Origin: Streptomyces sp. col6
Lineage (GTDB): Bacteria > Actinomycetota > Actinomycetes > Streptomycetales > Streptomycetaceae
Length of the DNA: 64,000 nucleotides
Assembly (NCBI RefSeq): GCF_008042035.1
Contig: NZ_RDBL01000021.1
Location: 44,016-108,015 of the forward strand
Direction: 5' to 3'
The notes below the pieces were generated by a model that ran no database searches, had not been told where the DNA came from, and saw only the letters and a program-made list of their open reading frames with translations. Positions 22,868-31,708 of this stretch are shown piece by piece (within the stretch, counting starts at the first letter, position 1; each line of letters opens with the position of its first letter). The translations under genes were made by a program, and so were the position numbers.

Positions 22868-24331
22868 TCAGGGGGAAGGTCCCTCCGGCACCGCGTCGAA
22901 CGGGGGCAGGCAGCCGATCAGCGCGTCGATCGCGGCTCCGTAGGCGTGTTCCGGCGGTGTCGAGTACCCGATCACCACGCCGTCGCCGGCCGGCACGACC
23001 GCCGCGGGGTGCCGGAACGCGGACAGGCCGTCCAGCGCCAGCCCTTGCCAGGTCGCGGCCTTCACCACGGACGCCTCCGTGCCGGGAGGGAGCCGGAGCA
23101 CCGCGTGCAGGCCCGCGGCGATGCCGGTGGCGGTGACGTGCGGGGCCCGCTCGGCGAGGGCGCTGACGAGCCGGTCGCGTCGGTGCCGGTAGCGCTGCCG
23201 CATGCGGCGTACGTGACGGTCGTAGCGCCCGGATTCGATGAAGTCGGCGAGGGTGAGCTGGTCGGGGACGCTCACCCACGCCTCCCGTTCGCCCTTGGCC
23301 GCCAGGACCCCGTCGACGAGGTGTGCGGGCAGTACCATCCAGCCGATGCGTACGGCGGGGGACAGGCTCTTGCTGACCGAGCCGAGGTGGACGACCCGCT
23401 CGGGATCGAGTCCCTGCAGCGCACCGACGGGCACGCGGTCGTAGCGGAACTCCCCGTCGTAATCGTCCTCGAGGATCAGAGCGCCACGCGTCCGGGCCCA
23501 GTCGACGACCGCGGCCCGCCGCGCGGCCGCCAGCGGCCCGCCGGTGGGGAACTGGTGCGCGGGCGTGAGCAGGACGGCGCGTACCAGCGGCTCATCGGCC
23601 AACTGCTCGATACGGGCGCCCCCTTCGTCCAGGCCGAGCGCTACGGTCCGCGCACCGGAGCCCTCGATGATCCCTCTGTGGAAGGGAAGGCCGTACGCCT
23701 CCACACCGACCGGGCCGCGCAGCGGGCCCGCGCCGGCGCCCTGGGTGCCCCCGAACAGCAGGCGCAGCGCGTGCGCGAAGCCCGAGCACACCACGATCCG
23801 CTCGGGCGTCACACGCACCCCGCGAGCGCGCGTCAGGTAATCGCTCAGAGCACGCCGCAACTCGATGCGCCCGCGCGGATCGCCGGGCCCGAAGGCGGCA
23901 TCGGGTGCGGTGTTCAGCGCACGCCGGGCGGACGCGAGCCAGGCCGTGCGCGGGAAGGAGGCGGTCTCCGGAGTGCCCTGGCGCAGATCGTACGTGGGTG
24001 CCGCAGGCCGTATCGGAACCGAGGCGGACCTGCGGACGGCGCGGGGCGGCCCGGCCCGCTCGGCCACCCGTGTGCCGGACCCCTGGCGTGCGGCCAGCCA
24101 GCCTTCGGCCACCAGCTCCGCGTAGGCGTCGGCGACGGTGTTACGGGCGAGGCCCAGATCGGCGGCGAGCGAACGGTAGGGCGGCAGCCGGGTGCCCGGC
24201 GCGAGCCGGCCCTCGCGCACGGCGTCCCGCAGCGCGCGAATGAGAACGGCGCGGCGGCTGCCCGGCCCCGACAGGTCCAGGTGCAGGTCACTGCCTGTGA
24301 GCTGAGCCGAATTGACCCAAGAATCTGGCAT
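22868..24331 (-). CDS. MocR/PdxR family regulator (GntR HTH fused to aminotransferase fold)
   Basis: A 487-residue protein. The GntR winged helix spans about residues 25-95 (VREGRLAPGTRLPPYRSLAADLGLARNTVADAY). A fold-type I PLP domain follows, with DDYDGEFRYDR holding the PLP-binding Asp, the Schiff-base Lys in SVSKSLSPAVRIGW, and the Arg of VVIGYS near the C-terminus. MocR proteins sense PLP or amino compounds and regulate an adjacent gene. The neighbour is an AhpD-like gene starting 41 bases away in the opposite direction, the likely target. Confidence 0.92.
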   Translation of the reverse strand: MPDSWVNSAQLTGSDLHLDLSGPGSRRAVLIRALRDAVREGRLAPGTRLPPYRSLAADLGLARNTVADAYAELVAEGWLAARQGSGTRVAERAGPPRAVRRSASVPIRPAAPTYDLRQGTPETASFPRTAWLASARRALNTAPDAAFGPGDPRGRIELRRALSDYLTRARGVRVTPERIVVCSGFAHALRLLFGGTQGAGAGPLRGPVGVEAYGLPFHRGIIEGSGARTVALGLDEGGARIEQLADEPLVRAVLLTPAHQFPTGGPLAAARRAAVVDWARTRGALILEDDYDGEFRYDRVPVGALQGLDPERVVHLGSVSKSLSPAVRIGWMVLPAHLVDGVLAAKGEREAWVSVPDQLTLADFIESGRYDRHVRRMRQRYRHRRDRLVSALAERAPHVTATGIAAGLHAVLRLPPGTEASVVKAATWQGLALDGLSAFRHPAAVVPAGDGVVIGYSTPPEHAYGAAIDALIGCLPPFDAVPEGPSP

Positions 24332-24372
24332 GGAAGTGCACCTTATCGGAGGTCTTTCACGGCCGTAGATTC

Positions 24373-24876
24373 ATGGTCATGACGCAGACCACGCACACGT
24401 CCCGCACCGCCCACGACCAGGCCCCGCGCTTCAACTTCGCCAAGGCCGCCCCCAAGGCGTTCAAGGCACTCATCGGGTTCGACGCCGCGGCCCGCGAGGG
24501 TCTCGCCCCGGCCCTGGTCGAACTGATCCAGATCCGGGCCTCACTCCTCAACGGCTGCGCCTACTGCCTCCACATGCACACCTCCGACGCACGCAAGGCA
24601 GGCGAGGACGAGGCACGGCTGCACATGATCGGGGTGTGGCGCGAAGCCCGTAACTTCTTCACGGAGAAGGAGCAGGCGGCGCTGGCCCTGACGGAGGCCG
24701 TCACCCTGGTGTCCCGCGACGGAGTCCCCGACGACGTCTACGCGGAGGCCACCCGCCACTTCGACGAGCAGGAGCTGGGGCGGGTACTCGCCCTGGTCTT
24801 CGCCATCAACACCTGGAACCGCATCGCCCTGAGCACCGCGAAGGTCGCGGGCGAGGACGAGAGGGTCGCCCGCTGA
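24373..24876 (+). CDS. AhpD-like / carboxymuconolactone decarboxylase family protein
   Basis: A 167-residue alkylhydroperoxidase-fold protein with the redox motif NGCAYCLHMH: Cys62, Cys65 and His69 match the catalytic set of AhpD-type peroxidases. It is divergent from the MocR regulator, a pairing that recurs in actinomycetes, and is therefore probably regulated by it in response to pyridoxal phosphate or oxidative signals. ATGs at 24373 and 24379 are both possible starts. Confidence 0.9.
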   Translation: MVMTQTTHTSRTAHDQAPRFNFAKAAPKAFKALIGFDAAAREGLAPALVELIQIRASLLNGCAYCLHMHTSDARKAGEDEARLHMIGVWREARNFFTEKEQAALALTEAVTLVSRDGVPDDVYAEATRHFDEQELGRVLALVFAINTWNRIALSTAKVAGEDERVAR

Positions 24877-24886
24877 GGGCCGCCCG

Positions 24887-24934
24887 GCGGATCCGGCCGG
24901 TGCACGTGTCCTGAGCCCGTCCGGCCGGATCCGC
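24887..24934. terminator. Stem-loop between ahpD-like and Tat-protein genes
   Basis: GCGGATCCGGCCGG (24887-24900) pairs perfectly with CCGGCCGGATCCGC (24921-24934) across a 20-base loop. The stem starts ten bases after the AhpD-like stop and faces the end of the convergent gene, so it can serve both. Confidence 0.7.
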
Positions 24935-24976
24935 GCGGGGCACCGGCCGGGCCGGCCCGGCCCGGCGCCCCCGGTC

Positions 24977-25342
24977 TCAGTTCAGCGGCGCCGGCGGTGG
25001 CGTGCCGTAGAAGGTGAGCGGCGGCCAGCCCTTGGACTGGGCGAGCGCGGACAGGGCCTGCGCCACCTCCAGGGGAGTGATGTCCTGGGCGGACGGGTAG
25101 CCGTTCGGCTTGTCGACGCGAACCTTGAAGCTCATCTCCATCATCAGGTCGCTCTCGGCCATGGTGTGGTCGGCCCTGAACTCGGATCCGTCCATGAACT
25201 CGACGGGGGTCGTGGCGGACGCCGTTGTGGCCTCCGCCTCGTCCCGGCTCGCGGCCTCGGACGTACCGCCGGTCGCGAACACCGCGCCGGCCGCGGCCGT
25301 CCCCGTGTACCCCAGCAACGACCGTCTGGATACCTGCGACAT
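24977..25342 (-). CDS. Tat-exported small hypothetical protein
   Basis: A 121-residue protein with a twin-arginine signal (SRRSLLGYTGTAAAGAVFATGG, residues 5-26) and ATG at 25342 preceded by GAGGAGGGG. The mature part is about 90 residues, with VEFMDGSEFRADHTMAESDLM and a C-terminal GWPPLTFYGTPPPAPLN. Tat use suggests a folded or cofactor-bearing exported protein. No family recognised. It is a single gene. Confidence 0.75.
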   Translation of the reverse strand: MSQVSRRSLLGYTGTAAAGAVFATGGTSEAASRDEAEATTASATTPVEFMDGSEFRADHTMAESDLMMEMSFKVRVDKPNGYPSAQDITPLEVAQALSALAQSKGWPPLTFYGTPPPAPLN

Positions 25343-25482
25343 GGTCCCCTCCTCCTGTGTGACGCCCGGTGACCGGGAGCCGGATTCGATCATAGGAACG
25401 AATATCGCGTGGGGGAGGGTCTTCGCGTCTTTGGAGCCAGGAGGATGCGGAGCGGGGGCTTCCCCTCCCCGGCCGCAGGCTG

Positions 25483-27105
25483 CTAGGACGGATCGTCCGG
25501 GACGGCGGACAGCAGGTGGTGCAGGATCGGGCCGGCCGAGCCGCCGCCCGTGACGCCCTGCTCGACCACACAGGCCACGGCGACATTGCCGCGACGGGCC
25601 ACCAGCCAGCCGTTGTTGGGCTCGTCCTCGGAGACCTCCGCCGTGCCGGTCTTCGCCCCGATGTCGCCGGGCAGGTCGGCCAGGACGCGCGCGGTCCCCT
25701 CCGTCACCGTGGCCCGCATCATCGACTTCAACTGCGCCACCACGGATTGCGGGAGTGCGGTGGTGGAGGTCTTGTCCTCGGTGCCGGGAAGGATCGTCGG
25801 CTGGTGGAAACGGCCCGACGCCGCGGTCGCGGTGACCGAGGCCATGATCAGCGGGTTCGCCTGGATGCGGCCCTGTCCGATCATGGCCGCCGCCTTCTCC
25901 GTCTCGTCCTTCGGCACGGGCACCGACCCGTCGTACGAGGGGATGCCCACGTGCCACTCCTGGCCGACGCCGAAGTACGTGCGCGCCACCTCGCCCGTCT
26001 CCCCGTCGCCGAGCTTGCCGCGCAGGCTGATGAACGCGGTGTTGCACGACTCCATGAAGTCCTTACGGAATGTGGCACCGTGGAACTCCGACGTCTCCAC
26101 GTTGTGGAACTCCTTGCCCACGGTCAGGTACTTGGGACAGTCCACCACGGTGTCCGGAGTGACGGCGTTCTTCAGCAGCAGCGCAGTGCTCGTGACGATC
26201 TTCCAGGTGGAGCCGGGCGCGTACGTTCCCGAGGCAGCCCGATTGAAGCCCGTGGCGGGGGTGTTGGCCATGGCCAGGATCTCACCGTTGTCGATGCGCA
26301 GGGCGACCAGCGAGGCGTTCCGGCCACCGGACTCGGCGTCGAGCGCCCGGTCGGCGGCGGACTGCCAGCCGGCGTCCAGCGTGGTCTTCGTCGCCGACTC
26401 TCCGGCCTTGCCGTCCTTGTCCGCCCGCTGTCCGAACGTGGCCTCCGTGCCACCGATCTCCCCGGTCACCCGGTCGACGAGCCTGATCGCGCCGCGCGGC
26501 GCCCCGTCGGCACCGGCCATCCGCGCGAGCAACGGCTGCAGGGACGGATACTCCTTGCCGACGAGGGACTTCCCGTTCCGGTCGGCGACCTCCGGCGGAC
26601 TGGTGTCCTCGCGCTCCAGACGGAACTTCGCCTTGTCGCTCAGGTGCGGGTGCACCAGTTCCAGGGCCCAGTCGACCTTCCAGATCCCGTTCTCCTCCCG
26701 CAGCGGGACGCGGGAGGTGTACGTCCAGGTGCCCAGCCCCTTCACCGGCATCTTCGCGGTGTACGGGACCCGTACGGTTCCGTCGTCCTCGCGCTCAGCG
26801 GCACCCGCCGCCAGGCGAGGCTTGTCGATGTCCAGGCCCGAGGTGAAACTGCGCAGCACATCCTGAGCCCTGGTGGGGTTGGTGGTACGCGCTGCCGCGC
26901 CGTCGTAGCGCCCGGCCGACCAGTCGGCGAGAAAGGCACGGGCCTGTGTGCCGGCAGCCGGGTCGAGAGCGTCGGAACCGCGGTCGAAAGGGCCGAGCTT
27001 CGCCGCGTACGCACCACCCGCGACGACGGCGAGGATCACGGCCGCGGCGGTGACCGCCTTGAGTGGGGTGCGCCTGTTTCTTCCCCGGACAGATGTGTGT
27101 GTCAT
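25483..27105 (-). CDS. MecA-type penicillin-binding protein (transpeptidase)
   Basis: A 540-residue class B PBP-like protein. It has an N-terminal anchor (about 14-34), an NTF2-like MecA_N domain (about 45-150), and a transpeptidase domain. The catalytic set is Ser299-Thr-Trp-Lys302 (APGSTWK), Ser353-Cys-Asn (SCN) and Lys485-Thr-Gly (AKTGTAEV), all intact. It cross-links peptidoglycan outside the membrane, and MecA-type PBPs are often low-affinity for beta-lactams. It is divergent by 85 bases from a LysR/serine-hydrolase pair resembling BlaA-BlaB, which suggests beta-lactam- or muropeptide-inducible expression. The start at 27105 gives a typical leader. Confidence 0.9.
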   Translation of the reverse strand: MTHTSVRGRNRRTPLKAVTAAAVILAVVAGGAYAAKLGPFDRGSDALDPAAGTQARAFLADWSAGRYDGAAARTTNPTRAQDVLRSFTSGLDIDKPRLAAGAAEREDDGTVRVPYTAKMPVKGLGTWTYTSRVPLREENGIWKVDWALELVHPHLSDKAKFRLEREDTSPPEVADRNGKSLVGKEYPSLQPLLARMAGADGAPRGAIRLVDRVTGEIGGTEATFGQRADKDGKAGESATKTTLDAGWQSAADRALDAESGGRNASLVALRIDNGEILAMANTPATGFNRAASGTYAPGSTWKIVTSTALLLKNAVTPDTVVDCPKYLTVGKEFHNVETSEFHGATFRKDFMESCNTAFISLRGKLGDGETGEVARTYFGVGQEWHVGIPSYDGSVPVPKDETEKAAAMIGQGRIQANPLIMASVTATAASGRFHQPTILPGTEDKTSTTALPQSVVAQLKSMMRATVTEGTARVLADLPGDIGAKTGTAEVSEDEPNNGWLVARRGNVAVACVVEQGVTGGGSAGPILHHLLSAVPDDPS

Positions 27106-27190
27106 GCCGCGAGGAGACCAAGATCCCTCACCACATGTCCAAGTCGGATATGGCTGACTCATCCATCAAGAACAGATATGATTGCTGGTC
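27106..27190. promoter_or_regulatory. Divergent PBP / LysR control region
   Basis: An 85-base region, AT-richer than its surroundings. It has a GATATG direct repeat (27147-27152 and 27175-27180, 28 bases apart) and a weak GGAT-N11-ATCC dyad (27146-27164). It is the only place where the LysR protein could control the PBP promoter. No single convincing T-N11-A palindrome was settled on. Confidence 0.4.
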
Positions 27191-28150
27191 GTGGACCTGA
27201 TTCGACACCTGGAATGCTTTGTCGCTGTTGCAGAAGAGTCACACTTCGGCCGTGCGGCGGCCCGCCTGAACATGGCCCAGCCGCCCCTGTCCCAGCGCAT
27301 CCAGCGCCTGGAGCGGGAGCTGGAGGTACGGCTCTTCGACCGCAACAGCCGCCAGGTCGTCCTCACCAAGGCCGGCACGCTCCTGCTGCCCGAAGCGCGC
27401 GAGGTCCTCGCCCGCGCCGGCACGCTGCGCGCCGCGGCCCTCCGTATCCGCGACGGCGAGAGCGGACTCCTGCGGGCGGCGCTGCCGCCCGACATCGCGG
27501 GCGCCACGGTCGCCGCCCTGCTGAACGAGTTCCGGGCCAACTGCACCACGGTGGAGCTGGAGCTGCACGAACTGTCCACCGCCGAGCAACTCGAACGGTT
27601 CGCGTCGCAAGAGCTCGACGTCGGTCTCGTCCACCACCCCTGCGAGGTGACCGGCCTGGAACTGGGGCCGGTCCTCCGCCGCGACCTCGGCGTCCTGCTG
27701 CCCCGCGACGCACCCGCCGCACAGCACACCGAGGTGCCCCTCGCGGCGCTCGGCGCACACGATCTGGTGCTCTTCCCCCGCGCCGGATCCCCCGCGCTCT
27801 ACGACGACCTGCTGACCACCTGCGCGCGCGGTGGCTACACACCGCCCGCCGTCCGGCACGGCAGAGGCACCAGCTTCGTCCGCGGGCTCGTGCTCTCCGC
27901 CGCGGCCGTCGCCCTCACCCCGCGCGACACCGCGGACGAAACCACACCACCCGACCTCGTATGGCGCCCCCTCGCCGGCGCCCCGCTGGCCTGGCGGCAC
28001 TCCGCCGCATGGCCACGAGGACACGGTGACCCCGCGGTGCGCGCCTTCGCCGACGCCGCCGCGCACGCGTTGCGCACCACGGCGGGCGCCCGTCCCGACA
28101 CCCCCACCCGTCCGACGTATCTGCGCCCCGCAGCGGAGTACTGGCTATGA
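27191..28150 (+). CDS. LysR family regulator, BlaA-like by context
   Basis: A 319-residue LysR protein. The N-terminal HTH (DLIRHLECFVAVAEESHFGRAAARLNMAQPPLSQRIQRLE) is followed by the two-lobed effector domain. GTG at 27191 is the chosen start. Its stop overlaps the ATG of the downstream serine hydrolase in ATGA, so the two are translationally coupled. In Streptomyces cacaoi a LysR protein (BlaA) and a serine active-site protein (BlaB) together induce a beta-lactamase gene. The same pairing here faces a PBP gene instead, which suggests an equivalent two-protein control module. Orthology is not proven. Confidence 0.9.
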   Translation: MDLIRHLECFVAVAEESHFGRAAARLNMAQPPLSQRIQRLERELEVRLFDRNSRQVVLTKAGTLLLPEAREVLARAGTLRAAALRIRDGESGLLRAALPPDIAGATVAALLNEFRANCTTVELELHELSTAEQLERFASQELDVGLVHHPCEVTGLELGPVLRRDLGVLLPRDAPAAQHTEVPLAALGAHDLVLFPRAGSPALYDDLLTTCARGGYTPPAVRHGRGTSFVRGLVLSAAAVALTPRDTADETTPPDLVWRPLAGAPLAWRHSAAWPRGHGDPAVRAFADAAAHALRTTAGARPDTPTRPTYLRPAAEYWL

Positions 28151-29055
28151 CCGACACACCCACCGCTCTCCGTGCCGCCTTCACCGATGCCGGAGTCACC
28201 GGCCGGATGCACGCCCTCGACATCGAATCCGGCGCCGAACTCGACGTATGCGGGGACGAGGTGGTGTGCACCGCCAGCATCCACAAGCTGCCGTTGCTCG
28301 TGACCCTGCACGAGCGGGCCGCCGCCGGCGACCTCGACCTCACCGAGCAGATCGACTGCCCGCCGCTCGGACGCTCCGCGGGCCCGACCGGCCTCGCGGC
28401 CATGCTGGACGTCGCCCGGCTCTCCCTGCGCGACCTCGCGTACCTGATGATGGCCGTCAGCGACAACGCCGCCGCCGACCTGCTCCTGGACCGCGTCGGC
28501 CTCGCCGCCGTGAACCGTACGGCCGCGGACCTCGGCCTCACCCGGACCGTCGCCACCCACTCCTTCGGCGCGATGATGGCCAGCGTCAAGGAGGACGCGG
28601 GAGCGGGCGGTGCACAGGCCCTCGCCGACCCGCACGTCATCGCCCGCCTCCGCGCGCTCGACCCGGCATGGGCCAACCGCAGCACGCCCCGCGAACTCAC
28701 CCGGCTCCTCGCCTCGATCTGGCGCGACACGGCCTGCACCCCCGAAAACGGAGCCGCTATCAGGCGGCTGATGGCGTTGCAGGTCTGGCCCCACCGCCTC
28801 GCCTCCGGCTTTCCCTTCGACGACGTACACGTGGCCGGCAAGACCGGGTCGCTCCCGACCCTGCGCGGCGAGGTCGGCGTCGTCGAGTACCCCGACGGCG
28901 GCCGGTACGCCGTCGCCGTCTTCACCCGTACCCTCAGCACCGCGGCAATCGTGCCCGCCGCCGACGCGGTGATCGGCACCGCCGCCCGGATCGCCGTCGA
29001 CGCACTCCGCGAACAGGCCGCCGTCCCGGAGAGGAGCCGGCGGTCGGGAAAATGA
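28147..29055 (+). CDS. Cytoplasmic class A beta-lactamase-like serine hydrolase, BlaB-like
   Basis: A 302-residue protein of the class A beta-lactamase fold. It has Ser44-x-x-Lys47 (ASIHK), Ser105-Asp-Asn (SDN) and Lys232-Thr-Gly (GKTGS). It lacks any signal peptide, so it is predicted to stay in the cytoplasm. The ExxLN motif that supplies the deacylating Glu of true class A enzymes was not found between SDN and KTG. It should therefore acylate but not turn over efficiently, a property suited to sensing. Coupled to the LysR gene by a 4-base overlap. An ordinary intracellular esterase is the alternative. Confidence 0.85.
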   Translation: MTDTPTALRAAFTDAGVTGRMHALDIESGAELDVCGDEVVCTASIHKLPLLVTLHERAAAGDLDLTEQIDCPPLGRSAGPTGLAAMLDVARLSLRDLAYLMMAVSDNAAADLLLDRVGLAAVNRTAADLGLTRTVATHSFGAMMASVKEDAGAGGAQALADPHVIARLRALDPAWANRSTPRELTRLLASIWRDTACTPENGAAIRRLMALQVWPHRLASGFPFDDVHVAGKTGSLPTLRGEVGVVEYPDGGRYAVAVFTRTLSTAAIVPAADAVIGTAARIAVDALREQAAVPERSRRSGK

Positions 29056-29092
29056 GATGCGGTCGCCTGAGCTGGAGTGATACCCAAGCGAG

Positions 29093-29854
29093 GTGACAGA
29101 GAGTCTTGAGTATTCCGCCCTGCTGCGACTGATCGATGAGCGGTCCGCCGCGTTCCGGAGTGCGGTTGCCGCCGCGCCCAGTCCGGACGCGCCGGTGCCG
29201 TCCTGCCCGGGGTGGACGTTGTCCGATCTCGTGCGGCACCTGGGTACGGGCCAGCGCTGGTGGGCCGCGATCGTCGCGACAGGCCCGGCCGGTTCCCCGC
29301 CGGCCAGGGACGCGGTGGAGGCACCGGGCGAGCCCGACGCGCTGCCGGCCTGGTACGCCGAGTCGAACGAACTGCTGCTGAACACACTGCGCGAGGCCGG
29401 CCCGGAACGCGAGTGCTGGACCTGGTGGAGCGCCGGCGTGTCACCGGCGACCGCCCGGGGCGTTGCCCGGCGCCGGGTGCACGAGGTGCTGGTGCACACG
29501 TACGACGCCCAGCTCGCCGCGGGCGTCGTACAGCCGATGCCCGCGGACGTCGCGCTCGACGGCGTGGCCGAATTCCTCGACACGTGCAACTCGACCCCGG
29601 TGGCCTGGCCGCACGAGCCGGCCACCATCCACTACCACGCCACCGAGGGCCGCTCCTGGCTCCTCACCCTGGACGACACCGGTGCCTGGCCCGCGCCCCT
29701 CGCGGACGACGCCGCGCCCGCATCCGCGTCGGCCACGGGCACGGCCGAGCAACTATTGCTCTTCGTCTGGGGCCGCCGCACGATGAGCGACCTGAAGATC
29801 GAGGGAGACCCGCAGGTGTTCGAGCAGCTGATCGCCTGGGTGCCCGGGGAGTAG
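29093..29854 (+). CDS. Maleylpyruvate isomerase / mycothiol-dependent DinB-like family protein
   Basis: A 253-residue protein. The N-terminal four-helix DinB-like domain has the family segment PSCPGWTLSDLVRHLGTGQRWWA (His in the metal triad). RRRVHEVLVHTYDAQLA supplies further ligands, and a C-terminal MDMPI_C domain follows. Family members are mycothiol-dependent metalloenzymes; the substrate here is unknown. GTG start at 29093. It follows the serine hydrolase by 37 bases but is probably functionally unrelated. Confidence 0.88.
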   Translation: MTESLEYSALLRLIDERSAAFRSAVAAAPSPDAPVPSCPGWTLSDLVRHLGTGQRWWAAIVATGPAGSPPARDAVEAPGEPDALPAWYAESNELLLNTLREAGPERECWTWWSAGVSPATARGVARRRVHEVLVHTYDAQLAAGVVQPMPADVALDGVAEFLDTCNSTPVAWPHEPATIHYHATEGRSWLLTLDDTGAWPAPLADDAAPASASATGTAEQLLLFVWGRRTMSDLKIEGDPQVFEQLIAWVPGE

Positions 29855-29947
29855 CCGGAGGCGGGCCAACCCCCGCATAAGAGAAGCCAGGTGGGCCGGG
29901 CCGAGTTGACTGGCATCGGGCCCGCCCGTCTGAGTGAGGATTCGAGG

Positions 29948-30814
29948 GTGGATACGACCGATGTCACACGGGCGATCACGGCTGCGACTTCGGTCGCCGC
30001 GTCGCTCGGCCTGCCGGCCCGTCATGCAACCGTTCTTCACAACTCCAACAAGCTGGCACTGCGGCTGATGCCGTGCGATGTCTTCGCCCGGGTCGCATTC
30101 GTGGGGCAAGAGGTCGCACAGTTCGAGGTCGACCTCGCTCGGCGGCTCGCCGAGGTCGGAGGCCCGGTGTGCCCCTTGGAGCCACGGGTGGAGCCGCGTG
30201 TGTATACGCACGATGGCTTCGCCGTCACGCTGTGGACCTACCACGGGCCCGCAACACCGCACCTGTCGCCCGCCGACTACGCCAAGGCGCTGCAGCGACT
30301 GCACGACGGCATGCGCAGGGCCGATGTGCCGAGCCCGAGGTTCACGGACCGCATCACGGAAGCACAGGAGATCGTCGCCGACCCGGCCGGCTCGCCGGAA
30401 CTCGCCGACGCGGACCGCGCGTTCCTCAGCGGCAGGCTCGCAACCCTGCGACGCGCGATCGACCACCGCGGAGCCGTGGAGCAACTGCTGCACGGCGAGC
30501 CGCACCCGGGCAACGTGCTCAGCACGGAGAACGGCCCCTTGTTCATCGACTTCGAGACGTGCTGCCGCGGCCCCGTCGAGTTCGATCTCGCGCACGTTCC
30601 CGAGGCGGTCAGCGAGCAGTACCCAGGCATGGACCAGGGGCTGCTGGACGACTGCCGGCAACTCGTCATCGCCATGGTCGCCGCGTGGCGTTGGGAGCGT
30701 GGCGACCAGTTTCCGAACGGAAGGCGGTTCGGAGAGGTACTCCTGCGCCTGCTGCGCGAGGGCCCGCCCTGGCCGACACTCGACACGGTGATCGAGCGAC
30801 TGGACGATACGTGA
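29948..30814 (+). CDS. Aminoglycoside phosphotransferase-fold (APH) kinase-like protein
   Basis: A 288-residue protein of the APH/choline-kinase fold. The Brenner loop reads LLHGEPHPGNVL, with Glu in the place of the usual catalytic Asp of HxDxxxxN, and the metal-binding Asp follows in LFIDFETC. The GTG at 29948 has GAGGA seven bases upstream, so it was preferred to 29891. Substrates of such family members range from antibiotics to sugars and choline. The Asp-to-Glu change occurs in other members and does not by itself exclude activity. Confidence 0.85.
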   Translation: MDTTDVTRAITAATSVAASLGLPARHATVLHNSNKLALRLMPCDVFARVAFVGQEVAQFEVDLARRLAEVGGPVCPLEPRVEPRVYTHDGFAVTLWTYHGPATPHLSPADYAKALQRLHDGMRRADVPSPRFTDRITEAQEIVADPAGSPELADADRAFLSGRLATLRRAIDHRGAVEQLLHGEPHPGNVLSTENGPLFIDFETCCRGPVEFDLAHVPEAVSEQYPGMDQGLLDDCRQLVIAMVAAWRWERGDQFPNGRRFGEVLLRLLREGPPWPTLDTVIERLDDT

Positions 30815-30958
30815 AATGTGCTGAGGGCCGAGCCGTCGTAGAACGGGGGCGGTGACGGACCCCGCGAGCCACCACCGCATTTCGGATCGCACCCGCGCTG
30901 TTCCGCCGGCGGCGAACCCCGGCCCGTGCGGTCGCGGAGATCATTACGGTCGAGTCCT

Positions 30959-31684
30959 ATGACGACGATTACCAAGCGCACGGTCGAGTACCCGGCCGAC
31001 GGTCTGACGATGATCGGGCACCTCGCGCTCCCGGCAGGGGCCGGGCGCCGCCCCGCAGTTCTGGTCGGCCCCGAGGGCATGGGGCTCAGCGATGTCGAGC
31101 GTCAGCGGGCCGAGGCTCTGGCCGAACTGGGTTACGTGGCACTGGCCTTCGACCTCCACGGCGGGCGCTACGTGGGCGACCCGCAGGAAATGCTGGCCCG
31201 TTGCCTGCCGCTGCTCGACGACCCCGGCCGCATGCGCGGCATCGGGCACGCGGCACTGGACGTGCTGCGCGCCGAACCGCGGACCGACCCCGACCGGATC
31301 GCCGCCCTCGGCTACGGCACCGGGGGAGCGATCGCGCTGGAACTCGGGCGCGACGGCGCCGACCTGCGCGCGATCGGCACAGTCAACGCACTGACCACGG
31401 GCCGGCCGGGCGAGGCGGCACGCATTCGCTGCCCCGTATGGGCCGGGGTCGGATCGGAGGACCCGATCATGGCGCCCGCGCAGCGCGAGGCGTTCACCGC
31501 CGAGATGCAGGCCGCGGGCGTCGACTGGCGCCTCACGGTCTACGGCGGCGCCCTGCACGCCTTCCACCACCCGACGGTCGACCACCCCACGGTCCCCGGC
31601 GTGGGCTACCACCCACGGCACGCGCGGCGAGCCTGGGGCGATGTCGTCGGCCTGCTCGCCGAATGCGTGCCTTTGACGGAGTGA
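30959..31684 (+). CDS. Dienelactone hydrolase family protein with altered nucleophile
   Basis: A 241-residue protein of the dienelactone hydrolase fold, starting VEYPADGLTMIGHLALP. The nucleophile elbow, normally GYCxGG, reads GYGTGG, so Gly120 replaces the catalytic Cys. The other triad positions look intact (Asp in GSEDPIMAP, His in GGALHAFHHP). The intact paralogue at 58150-58884 has GYCIGG. The protein may be non-catalytic, or may bind without hydrolysing. No clear operon partner. Confidence 0.87.
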   Translation: MTTITKRTVEYPADGLTMIGHLALPAGAGRRPAVLVGPEGMGLSDVERQRAEALAELGYVALAFDLHGGRYVGDPQEMLARCLPLLDDPGRMRGIGHAALDVLRAEPRTDPDRIAALGYGTGGAIALELGRDGADLRAIGTVNALTTGRPGEAARIRCPVWAGVGSEDPIMAPAQREAFTAEMQAAGVDWRLTVYGGALHAFHHPTVDHPTVPGVGYHPRHARRAWGDVVGLLAECVPLTE

Positions 31685-31708
31685 TACGCAGGGCCGCCGG
31701 GGCTCCTC

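Noticed and set aside
27182..27190. Upstream TTG start for the LysR gene
   Set aside because: The GTG at 27191 gives the canonical LysR N-terminus; the extension adds three residues without support.
25516..28029. Very long open frame (over 800 codons) on the plus strand
   Set aside because: It runs antisense to the PBP gene and then across the LysR gene in another frame. Its product is low-complexity Arg/Pro/Gly sequence, as expected of shadow frames in high-GC DNA.
28147..29055. Annotation of the serine hydrolase as an exported beta-lactamase conferring resistance
   Set aside because: No signal peptide and no ExxLN motif were found, so secreted, efficient beta-lactam hydrolysis is not supported.
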